This document shows positions 1-6,245 of a DNA stretch of 7,437 nt, one piece after another. The first letter of the stretch is position 1; the number at the start of each line of letters is the position of its first letter. The notes under the pieces were generated by a model that searched no databases, was not told where the DNA came from, and saw only the letters and a program-made list of their open reading frames with translations. This DNA comes from Christensenellaceae bacterium (GTDB lineage: Bacteria > Bacillota > Clostridia > Christensenellales > DTU072): positions 1-7,437 of the forward strand of contig JAISKW010000131.1 of NCBI GenBank assembly GCA_031260775.1. The letters are read 5' to 3'. The translations under genes and the position numbers were made by a program.

Positions 1-1
1 C

Positions 2-2050
2 GTCGGCGTAGTATTAGACCTCGGCTATTTAAGCGGATTGTACACCGTTGCACGCAATATGAACGACGGCGTATATCAGGATATCGATTTAACACAGGAA
101 TGGGGCAACACCGCCGTTGCGGCTACAAATTACTACGGCAGCGAGGCAGGGTATTCGTTTATCCGTCCCGATTTAGGCTCCTACGGTCTTCGTCCTACCG
201 CAATCGCAGGCGACGAGCCTATTAACGATTCGATGACCGCAGAGCAGATTTTCAAAACGTCACTCGCCAATTGGATTAACCGCGCCGAGCGCAGTCAAAG
301 CGTAAGCGGCGTAATTAAATGGGATTTCACGCAAGCGGCGCAGCTTGTTATGGTTGCGTTTGAGCCGGCAATTGCGGGTTTGAACTCGATGGTAAAAAGT
401 ATTTTCAGTACTGTCAGCGATAACTTAGGGAAGGAAAAAGGCGACGGCAGCGGCTTAGGCGGACTTCAAATTACGACCGCTATGCAAATGTCTATGCTTT
501 TCAGCGATAGCAGCGAGGCTAATAATGATGCCCATACCCCGACCGTTTCGACAACTCAAATCGATTGGCTTATGAGCGAAACGCTTCAAGAGCCGATGGA
601 ATACGACAGCAAATACTGGGTCGGTAACAGCTTTCAATCCGCCTTGTTCAAGTCCGATTACGACAAATATTTGATAGATATTGCCGCTTGGACCGACACG
701 TATAACGCAATTCTTAAGCAACAATTCGACGGCGACGACCGCGGCATCGAAAAGGCTATTGCTTATGTCGGCGGCAGAATCACCGACGACCCCGCGAATA
801 ACTTCATTTCGGATTATTTAAGAACCGGTATCGTTACGCTTATCGAACCTACCGCTAACCTTTATCCCGTTCTCGGCATTGACTATGCACCGGGCGAAAA
901 GTTTACATTAAACGATATCAAGGATATTATTTTCCACTCCTATGACGCGTTCGGCTACTTCCAAGAGCACGGAGTGCCGCCGATTATGCCTTCCGATGAG
1001 CTGCAGGAAATTGCCGATAAGGAAGGCACAAGCAACTTCCTTGCCGTCGGTGTAGGAAGTATGGACGACGCATATCTTGAAGCGTTCACTAACGCAATTA
1101 TCGAAAAATACACCTCAAACCTCCAATGGCTTTACGTATACGACGATTTGGCGCAAGCTCACGAGTACAATGACCCTCCGCGCGAGTTTATGCAAATCGC
1201 GTTCGAATATATCGATTTAATCAAACAATATTTCTACGAGGGCGACTTGTTCGACTGGGTCCGCGACGGGCTTATTGACCCGGCAAAAGCCCGAAAAATC
1301 GGGCATAAGGACGGCGTATATGAGCTTGAATTTGACGTCAATGCCGATATTGCGTTTGCAAAACTGCAAACCTACCTCAGTTATGCAATAGATGCGGTTG
1401 AAACGGTTGTCGAACATTTGCGTTTCGATTATATCTATAACGGGGCACGTGCCGCTAAAAAAGCCGACCCGAACTATGTTTATAAACCCACGGATGTAGC
1501 TCCTATCCATGCCGGCACCACAAATACGTTTACAATAACCGGTGACTACACAAAATATGTCGGTAAAAAAGCAATTCACTCCGCGCCGGTTTTGAAGGTT
1601 TACGTATACGACAACGGACTTATCAAAGGTACGATTATGGAAGGTCTTACCGTTCAGTTCAGGTTTGACCCAAGCCCCGAGCTCAAGCAATGGGTTTACA
1701 CAATGGTAACCGATGATACCGACCCCGACGGGTTTGTTATCGGCAATATTTTGGGAGGCACGCCCGGCTCTGCCGCGTACAATAACTTCCACGTTGAGTT
1801 CGAAATGAGTTTCGGCACAACCGATAACGCGGGAAATATCTACAACCCTATGCAACATACCTTCGGATATTCGGATGTGGATTTGCTTGCTCATATCCAC
1901 GGCTACACCGACGTTGACGGCATCTACGGCACGGCAGGCACAACCTACGGCGGCGTTGAAGCGTATAATAACCCCGATACAAACTACTATATCCCCGATG
2001 AGTATTTGGGGAGCGTACTCGAAAGAGAAGCCTTAGAAGCGCAGGAATAA
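2..2050 (+). CDS. Large cysteine-free protein of unknown function, 5' end outside the window
   Basis: I do not recognise this protein. The reading frame is open from base 2 with no stop, giving 682 visible codons and a TAA stop; a TTG at 38 and an ATG at 59 are in frame, but nothing suggests either is the true start, so the gene is treated as partial. Seen directly: no cysteine in the visible part, many Asp/Glu, Tyr, Phe and Trp residues, no transmembrane segment, no LPXTG-like anchor and no basic tail at the C-terminus, which ends in an acidic stretch (EREALEAQE). Roughly residues 1-490 look mainly helical; residues 500-640 look rich in beta strands (alternating T/V/Y/F, e.g. TFTITGDY, LKVYVYDNG). 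A DTDPDG sequence (codons 1715-1732) matches the first half of a DxDxDG calcium loop, but lacks the acidic residue at loop position 12. Inference: an exported or surface protein whose signal peptide or lipobox lies upstream; a bacteriophage or catalytic role is not indicated. Confidence 0.75.
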   Translation, partial: VGVVLDLGYLSGLYTVARNMNDGVYQDIDLTQEWGNTAVAATNYYGSEAGYSFIRPDLGSYGLRPTAIAGDEPINDSMTAEQIFKTSLANWINRAERSQSVSGVIKWDFTQAAQLVMVAFEPAIAGLNSMVKSIFSTVSDNLGKEKGDGSGLGGLQITTAMQMSMLFSDSSEANNDAHTPTVSTTQIDWLMSETLQEPMEYDSKYWVGNSFQSALFKSDYDKYLIDIAAWTDTYNAILKQQFDGDDRGIEKAIAYVGGRITDDPANNFISDYLRTGIVTLIEPTANLYPVLGIDYAPGEKFTLNDIKDIIFHSYDAFGYFQEHGVPPIMPSDELQEIADKEGTSNFLAVGVGSMDDAYLEAFTNAIIEKYTSNLQWLYVYDDLAQAHEYNDPPREFMQIAFEYIDLIKQYFYEGDLFDWVRDGLIDPAKARKIGHKDGVYELEFDVNADIAFAKLQTYLSYAIDAVETVVEHLRFDYIYNGARAAKKADPNYVYKPTDVAPIHAGTTNTFTITGDYTKYVGKKAIHSAPVLKVYVYDNGLIKGTIMEGLTVQFRFDPSPELKQWVYTMVTDDTDPDGFVIGNILGGTPGSAAYNNFHVEFEMSFGTTDNAGNIYNPMQHTFGYSDVDLLAHIHGYTDVDGIYGTAGTTYGGVEAYNNPDTNYYIPDEYLGSVLEREALEAQE

Positions 2051-2054
2051 GAAC

Positions 2055-2071
2055 TTTCCGTATATCGGAAA
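2055..2071 (+). promoter_or_regulatory. Small hairpin between the unknown gene and pgsA
   Basis: TTTCCG (2055-2060) and CGGAAA (2066-2071) form a perfect 6-bp stem around a TATAT loop, five bases after the upstream stop codon. It is followed by AT-rich sequence but not by a run of T, so it is at best a weak terminator. Its left arm also sits where a -35 element for the TATAAT box at 2079 would lie, so an operator role is equally possible. Confidence 0.35.
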
Positions 2072-2091
2072 ACAATAATATAATTAATCGT
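2055..2091 (+). promoter_or_regulatory. Candidate pgsA promoter giving a leaderless or nearly leaderless transcript
   Basis: A perfect TATAAT lies at 2079-2084, with TTTCCG at 2055-2060 as a poor -35 candidate (three of six matches to TTGACA, 18-base spacer). Only seven bases separate the TATAAT from the ATG at 2092, so a normal sigma-70-type start site would fall at or within a base or two of the start codon. No Shine-Dalgarno sequence is present. The region is AT-rich, so a chance match is possible. Confidence 0.45.
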
Positions 2092-2808
2092 ATGGATTGG
2101 CAAGACGTAAAAAAAAGACAGATGTGGACAATTCCGAATCTCTTAACTTACTTAAGGATTCTGCTTGTTCCCGTGATAATGTGGCTCATTATCGACAAAA
2201 GCACCTATATTAGGGTCAATGACGAATACTCTTTCGCGTTTATCGCGCTCGGTGTTATGGCCTTCGCTATGTTTACCGACGTCATCGACGGCAAAATTGC
2301 GCGGAAATTTAATATGGTTACCGACTTCGGCAAGGCAATTGACCCCATAGCCGACAAGTTTGCCCACGCAATGACCGTAATCGCTTTGTGCATCGCCACA
2401 ATGAATTGGCTATATTGGACGGTTGCCGCGTTAATCTTCATTAAGGAACTCACAATGATTGTTCAGGGATTCATAATCGTCAAAAGAGATGTTATTATCC
2501 CCGCGCATATGATTGGTAAAATCGCATCGGCGTTCCTCTCGTTTGCGATATTCAGCGCGTTCTTCCACGATTTTTGGCTAAGCACGCATATCTACCTCGA
2601 CTACATATTGTTGTCTGCCGGCGTAATCCTTTCGTATACTGCTTTTGCGCACTATGCAAAAATTATTATTCCTATACTTCTTGATATGCTCAAGGAAAGA
2701 AAAGAGCGCAAAAACAATCCGAAAGCCGCAATTATAGCCGAGGAAACTCCCGAAACCGCGCCCGAAATTACCAAAACTACAGATACCGAAACCGATAACG
2801 ATAAATAG
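2092..2808 (+). CDS. pgsA: CDP-alcohol phosphatidyltransferase, probably phosphatidylglycerophosphate synthase
   Basis: Integral membrane enzyme expected to transfer the phosphatidyl group from CDP-diacylglycerol to glycerol-3-phosphate, giving phosphatidylglycerol phosphate for anionic phospholipid synthesis. The complete CDP-alcohol phosphotransferase motif is visible: D63, D66-G67, A70-R71, G80, D84 and D88 with canonical spacing. The N-terminus (TIPNLLTYLRILLVP, residues 13-27) is the usual PgsA opening, which favours PgsA over phosphatidylserine or cardiolipin-type relatives. Hydrophobic segments lie near residues 21-35, 47-64, 91-104, 107-130, 140-158 and 170-198, consistent with the six-helix fold. 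At 238 residues it is longer than the typical 180-200: after residue 200 comes a basic stretch (KERKERKNNPK) and then a Thr/Glu/Pro/Asp-rich tail to the end. The ATG at 2092 is chosen because the family N-terminus follows directly; no Shine-Dalgarno is present. The chr gene follows after nine bases, so co-transcription is likely. Confidence 0.93.
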   Translation: MDWQDVKKRQMWTIPNLLTYLRILLVPVIMWLIIDKSTYIRVNDEYSFAFIALGVMAFAMFTDVIDGKIARKFNMVTDFGKAIDPIADKFAHAMTVIALCIATMNWLYWTVAALIFIKELTMIVQGFIIVKRDVIIPAHMIGKIASAFLSFAIFSAFFHDFWLSTHIYLDYILLSAGVILSYTAFAHYAKIIIPILLDMLKERKERKNNPKAAIIAEETPETAPEITKTTDTETDNDK

Positions 2809-2817
2809 TTACTACAG

Positions 2818-3374
2818 GTGGTTTACCTACAGCTATTTTTAACATTCCTTAAAATAGGAGCGTTTACGATAGGCGGCGGCTACGCAATGCTGCCGCTGAT
2901 TAACGACGCCGTACCGCACAAGGCTGGGCTACAACCACCGAAATTACCGATTTTATCGCCGTTGCCGAAAGTACTCCCGGTCCGTTTGCAGTAAATCTCG
3001 CAACCTTTGTAGGCTATAATGCCGGAGGTATTTTAGGTACCGTTTGCACAGTATTCGGGCTGTTTTTACCTTCATTTGTCATCATTTTGTGCGTATTTAA
3101 GCTCGCACAGAAATTCCTTAAAAACAAATTCGTGCTATACGCTATGGACGGGCTGCGCCCCGCCGTCGCCGCGCTTATTTACGGCGCGTTTGTCACCGTT
3201 GCCTTTGCCGCATTTTACTCCGCGCCGTTATACGATACGACCGGCACAGTCAACAATTTCGCAATCGGTTGGTTTTTAGTCTGCTTTGCCTCGCTGCGCA
3301 TATTCAAAAACAAGCTGCATCCCGTTTTGTTGATTGCAATATCGGCGGTTGCCGGGATTATGTTCGGCATGTAG
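2818..3374 (+). pseudogene. Chromate transporter family (CHR domain) protein, broken by a frameshift
   Basis: Single-domain CHR membrane protein of the chromate ion transporter family; substrate unproven. The first part reads from GTG 2818 and opens with YLQLFLTF, then GAFTIGGGYAMLPLIND, a family hallmark. The rest reads in the frame one base earlier: GWATTTEITDF, ESTPGPFAVNLATFVGY, GLRPAVAALI and hydrophobic helices to the TAG at 3372-3374. The junction lies between about 2911 and 2925: re-reading or restoring one base near 2922 gives DAVPHKGWATTTEI, which matches the expected family pattern, so one base appears to be missing. Restored length would be about 185 residues, normal for a half-size CHR protein. 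GTG 2818 is the only plausible start, since it immediately precedes the family N-terminus; it has no Shine-Dalgarno. Half-size CHR proteins usually occur as adjacent pairs; no second copy is seen here. Either a real inactivating mutation or a sequencing or assembly error; no slippery heptamer supports programmed frameshifting. Confidence 0.85.
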
Positions 3375-3387
3375 GGTTCAATCCCTA
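3372..3387 (+). other. Short inverted repeat overlapping the chr stop codon
   Basis: TAGGG (3372-3376, beginning with the TAG stop) pairs with CCCTA (3383-3387) around TTCAAT. The stem is only 5 bp and no T-run follows. It lies just upstream of the stronger hairpin at 3398-3419 and may be part of the same element or chance. Confidence 0.25.
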
Positions 3388-3397
3388 TAATTTGCGG

Positions 3398-3419
3398 ATT
3401 CTGCGACTGCACGCAGAAT
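3398..3419 (+). repeat. Strong hairpin resembling a dispersed palindromic repeat; possible terminator of the pgsA-chr unit
   Basis: ATTCTGCG (3398-3405) and CGCAGAAT (3412-3419) are a perfect 8-bp inverted repeat with a six-base ACTGCA loop, the strongest hairpin in the window's gaps. Read on the minus strand with its flank it begins TGTCATTCTGCG and ends CGCAGAATCC, which resembles from memory the TGTCATTCTGAGCG...GAAGAATC repeats scattered between genes in many bacterial genomes. Only one copy lies in this window, so repetition is inferred. No T-run follows directly (TTTT occurs at 3430-3433), so it is not a classic intrinsic terminator, though it could still stop or stabilise the chr transcript. 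Confidence 0.6.
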
Positions 3420-3439
3420 GACAATGCAATTTTACTCCT

Positions 3440-3465
3440 AAAACTGTTCGCACATTTGCAGTTTT
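3440..3465 (+). promoter_or_regulatory. Inverted repeat upstream of guaB, possible operator or terminator
   Basis: AAAACTG (3440-3446) and CAGTTTT (3459-3465) are perfect 7-base inverted repeats separated by 12 bases. The right arm overlaps the best -35 candidate for guaB (TTGCAG, 3456-3461), as an operator would. As a hairpin it would end in TTTT, but the 12-base loop is long for an intrinsic terminator. No known regulator's consensus is recognised. Confidence 0.35.
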
Positions 3466-3499
3466 CGGCAAAATATTATATCCTATTCCGAATAATACT
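3456..3499 (+). promoter_or_regulatory. Weak candidate promoter of guaB with a short leader
   Basis: The best spaced pair is TTGCAG (3456-3461) and TATCCT (3479-3484) with a 17-base spacer; TATTAT at 3474-3479 is an alternative -10. Either would place transcription start about 9-15 bases before the ATG at 3500. The bases before the ATG (AATAATACT) contain no Shine-Dalgarno. A promoter is expected because a hairpin and a 125-base gap separate guaB from chr. Confidence 0.3.
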
Positions 3500-4954
3500 A
3501 TGGGAAAAATTATTAAAGAAGGTCTTACCTTCGATGACGTTCTCTTGATTCCGCAAAAGTCCGAGGTTCTTCCGAAGGACGCGAATCTATCCGTTCAGCT
3601 CTCCAAAAACATCAAGTTGAACATCCCGTTACTCTCCGCCGCTATGGATACCGTTACCGAGGCATCTATGGCAATCGCTATGGCAAGAGAGGGAGGTATG
3701 GGTATTATTCACAAAAATCTATCCATTCACGAGCAATCGCGCGAGGTTGACAGGGTTAAACGCTCCGAAAACGGCGTAATTACTAACCCGTTCTCGCTTC
3801 CTCCGACAGCAACCCTGCAGGACGCCGAGGACTTAATGCACCACTACAGCATTTCGGGCGTTCCCGTTACCGAAAACGGTAAACTTGTAGGACTTCTTAC
3901 TAACCGTGACTTGCGCTTTCAAACCGACTACAAAAAATTAATAAGCGCGGTAATGAAGCCCCGTGACGCATTATACGTTTCAATCGGTCGCATTTCGCTT
4001 GACGCCGCAAAAACGATACTTGCCGAAAAGCGCGTCGAAAAACTCCCTATTGTTGACAAAGACAATAATTTAATCGGACTAATCACAATTAAAGATATCG
4101 AAAAGTCCGCTCAATACCCCTTTGCGGCGAAGGACAGCGGCGGCAGACTTCTTTGCGGCGCGGCAATCGGCGCGGGTGAAAACGCAATCGAAAGGGCACA
4201 GGAACTAACACGCGCAAAGGTTGATATCATAGCTATCGATACGGCACACGGTCACAATATCGGCGTTATTAACACCGTAAAGCAAATCCGCAAGGCTTGC
4301 CCCGGAGTGACGCTCGTTGCAGGCAACGTTGCCACAGCCGATGCCACGGCGGCGTTAATCGACGCCGGCGCGGACGTCGTTAAGGTCGGCATAGGACCCG
4401 GTTCTATATGCACAACACGCATCGTTGCGGGCATAGGCGTGCCGCAATTGACGGCGATTATGGACTGCGCCGAGGCTGCGGATAAATTAGGCAAGCGTAT
4501 AATAGCCGACGGCGGAATTAAATTCTCGGGCGATATCGTTAAGGCTCTCGGCGCGGGCGCGTCGGCGATAATGATTGGCAGCTTGTTTGCGGGCACTAAG
4601 GAGGCTCCCGGCGATTTGGAATTGTATCAGGGCAGAAGCTTTAAGGTTTACCGCGGAATGGGCTCGATGTCGGCAATGGAAGCAGGCAGCAAGGACAGAT
4701 ATTTTCAAGAAGGCGCGAAAAAACTCGTTCCTGAGGGCGTCGAAGGGCGCGTACCTTACAGAGGCGAGCTTTCAGAAACGGTGTATCAGCTAATCGGCGG
4801 AATCCGCTCGGGTATGGGCTACTGCGGTATGCCGACAATCGACGATTTACGGGCAAAAGCACAGTTTGTTAAAATTACGAGCGCATCGCTTGTCGAATCG
4901 CACCCCCACGATATCAATATCACTAAGGAAGCCCCGAACTATTCGGTTAAGTAA
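3500..4954 (+). CDS. guaB: IMP dehydrogenase
   Basis: Cytosolic enzyme that oxidises IMP to XMP with NAD+, the committed step of guanine nucleotide synthesis. At 484 residues it has normal bacterial length and architecture: catalytic (beta/alpha)8 barrel, interrupted at about residues 95-205 by a pair of CBS domains (HYSISGVPVTENGKLVGLLT and KRVEKLPIVDKDNNLIGLIT regions) that in this family respond to purine nucleotides. Visible functional elements are the GIGPGSICTTR loop with catalytic Cys304, the ADGG phosphate-binding segment at 336-339, YRGMGSM at 384-390, the mobile flap with the Arg400-Tyr401 pair (SKDRYF), and the C-terminal ESHPHD...ITKEAPNYS signature. All key residues are present. 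The ATG at 3500 is followed at once by the family N-terminus (LTFDDVLLIP at residues 9-18). It appears to be a single-gene transcription unit: a hairpin-containing gap precedes it and an 83-base AT-rich gap follows. guaA is not adjacent. Confidence 0.97.
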   Translation: MGKIIKEGLTFDDVLLIPQKSEVLPKDANLSVQLSKNIKLNIPLLSAAMDTVTEASMAIAMAREGGMGIIHKNLSIHEQSREVDRVKRSENGVITNPFSLPPTATLQDAEDLMHHYSISGVPVTENGKLVGLLTNRDLRFQTDYKKLISAVMKPRDALYVSIGRISLDAAKTILAEKRVEKLPIVDKDNNLIGLITIKDIEKSAQYPFAAKDSGGRLLCGAAIGAGENAIERAQELTRAKVDIIAIDTAHGHNIGVINTVKQIRKACPGVTLVAGNVATADATAALIDAGADVVKVGIGPGSICTTRIVAGIGVPQLTAIMDCAEAADKLGKRIIADGGIKFSGDIVKALGAGASAIMIGSLFAGTKEAPGDLELYQGRSFKVYRGMGSMSAMEAGSKDRYFQEGAKKLVPEGVEGRVPYRGELSETVYQLIGGIRSGMGYCGMPTIDDLRAKAQFVKITSASLVESHPHDINITKEAPNYSVK

Positions 4955-4975
4955 TCCGTTAACAAATATTACAAA

Positions 4976-5004
4976 AACCGTAATTCGGGTTAAAATTATT
5001 TTAT
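4976..5004 (+). terminator. Weak possible terminator after guaB
   Basis: AACC (4976-4979) can pair with GGTT (4988-4991), with a G-C pair at 4980/4986 and a bulged G, around TAATT. The AT-rich stretch AAAATTATTTTATT follows. The stem is short and the T-run interrupted, so this is only a candidate. Confidence 0.25.
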
Positions 5005-5008
5005 TGGT

Positions 5009-5037
5009 TATATTTATTATATATAGCCTTAACCAAA
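5009..5037 (+). promoter_or_regulatory. AT-rich candidate promoter of ackA with a short leader
   Basis: Overlapping -10-like hexamers lie at 5009-5014 (TATATT), 5015-5020 (TATTAT) and 5020-5025 (TATATA), immediately upstream of AGCCTTAACCAAA and the ATG at 5038. A start site six to eight bases beyond the latter two would leave a leader of about 5-12 bases. No convincing -35 and no Shine-Dalgarno are present, and the AT-richness makes chance matches likely. Confidence 0.3.
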
Positions 5038-6243
5038 ATGAAAGTTTTAGTATTAAACGCAGGTAGCTCGTCGCTTAAGTATCAGGTCATCGATACCGAC
5101 ACCGAGGCGGTACTCGGCAAGGGTATTGTTGAAAGAATAGGCATTGCAGGTTCTAACTTAGAACAAAAAGTCAACGGCTCAAAATACATCATTAACCGTG
5201 AAGTAAAAGACCATACCGAAGCGTTTCAGCTCGTTATCGAGGCGATTACCGACACAAAAGGCGGCTTTTTGAAGTCCGTTTCCGAAATTGACGCCGCAGG
5301 ACACCGCGTTCTGCACGGCGCGGAGGACTTTAAGGACAGCATTCTTATCACTCCCGAATCCTTTGCAATTTGCAAAACCAACGAGGTTATGGGGCCCCTT
5401 CATCAACCCGCAAACCTTGCGTGCATTAAAAGCGTGCAAGCGTTGTTGCCGAATATCCCGAACGTTGCCGTATTCGATACCGCATTCCACGCGACAATGC
5501 CGGCAAAGGCGTATATGTACGCGATTCCCTATGAGGATTATAAGAATCACCGTGTGCGCCGCTACGGCTTCCACGGAACCTCGCATAAGTACGTAACGGG
5601 CGAGGCGTTGCGCCTCTTGAAGAATAAACCCGGCTCGCGGGTTATCACATGTCATCTCGGCAACGGCTCATCTATGGCGGCCGTTAAGGACGGCAAGGTC
5701 ATAGATACCTCAATGGGTTTAACACCGCTTGAGGGCTTGATTATGGGCACAAGAAGCGGAGATATCGACCCTGCAGTCGTCGCGTTTCTATCTAACAAGG
5801 AAGACAAACAACAGTACAATATCAAGTCGTTTGTCGATGTTTACCTCAACAAAAAATCCGGCTTTTTAGGCTTAACCGGCTCATCAGACTTCCGCGAGGT
5901 CACGGGAAAAGCAAAGAGCGGCGACGAAATTGCAATGCTTGCCGTTGATATGTTCGCCTACCGCGTTCAAAAATATATCGGCGAATATTACGTCGCTTTA
6001 GGCGGCTTGGATATGCTCGTTTTCACCGGAGGCATCGGCGAAAACGCCGACTTCGCGCGCGAAAAAATCGCGGCGGGGCTATCGTGCCTCGGCATAGAAA
6101 TTAACGATTCGCAAAACAAAGCGACGCACGGCGAGTTCGCCGATATTTCGGGCGCAAATTCGAAGGTTAAAGTTATGGTAATTCCGACCAACGAGGAACT
6201 CGTTATCGCGCGCGACACCGTCCGCGTTTTGTCGAATAAGTAG
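5038..6243 (+). CDS. ackA: Acetate kinase
   Basis: Cytosolic ASKHA-fold kinase that interconverts acetyl phosphate plus ADP with acetate plus ATP; in fermenters it is a main source of substrate-level ATP, and it also sets acetyl-phosphate levels. The 401-residue length is normal. Motifs in order: VLNAGSSSLKY (residues 5-15) with Asn7, GHRVLHG with Arg90, VFDTAFH with catalytic Asp147, YGFHGTSH with His179, CHLGNGSS (205-212), GTRSGDIDP with Arg239, VFTGGIGEN (328-336) for adenosine binding, and PTNEEL (383-388). All catalytic residues expected for the family are present. The ATG at 5038 begins the standard family N-terminus (MKVLVLNAGSSS); no Shine-Dalgarno precedes it. Its usual partner, phosphate acetyltransferase (pta), is not adjacent on either side; instead a patatin-like gene follows after two bases, so ackA is probably the first gene of a two-gene operon. 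Confidence 0.97.
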   Translation: MKVLVLNAGSSSLKYQVIDTDTEAVLGKGIVERIGIAGSNLEQKVNGSKYIINREVKDHTEAFQLVIEAITDTKGGFLKSVSEIDAAGHRVLHGAEDFKDSILITPESFAICKTNEVMGPLHQPANLACIKSVQALLPNIPNVAVFDTAFHATMPAKAYMYAIPYEDYKNHRVRRYGFHGTSHKYVTGEALRLLKNKPGSRVITCHLGNGSSMAAVKDGKVIDTSMGLTPLEGLIMGTRSGDIDPAVVAFLSNKEDKQQYNIKSFVDVYLNKKSGFLGLTGSSDFREVTGKAKSGDEIAMLAVDMFAYRVQKYIGEYYVALGGLDMLVFTGGIGENADFAREKIAAGLSCLGIEINDSQNKATHGEFADISGANSKVKVMVIPTNEELVIARDTVRVLSNK

Positions 6244-6245
6244 AT

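Noticed and set aside
1715..1732. DTDPDG in the unknown protein as an EF-hand or dockerin calcium loop.
   Set aside because: Only the first half of the loop fits; the position-12 acidic residue is absent and there is no paired second loop.
1217..1900. A long open frame (227 codons) on the minus strand inside the unknown large gene.
   Set aside because: It lies opposite a much longer frame in coding register, has no recognisable domain or start signal, and is typical of antisense shadows in GC-balanced coding DNA.
2806..2820. pgsA and the first part of chr are in the same frame, separated only by TAG and nine bases, suggesting a fusion or stop read-through.
   Set aside because: PgsA is already complete with its tail, and the GTG at 2818 is followed directly by the normal N-terminus of the CHR family, so two separate genes explain it better.
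2916..2925. Programmed -1 frameshifting in chr.
   Set aside because: The sequence at the junction (GCACAAGGC region) is not an X-XXY-YYZ slippery site and no downstream pseudoknot is evident.
3375..3499. A purine riboswitch or other structured leader before guaB.
   Set aside because: The candidate promoters leave only about 9-15 bases of leader, and the conserved core of a purine riboswitch is not visible.
5179..5655. A 158-codon minus-strand open frame inside ackA.
   Set aside because: It is fully covered by the unambiguous acetate kinase gene and its translation resembles no protein family.
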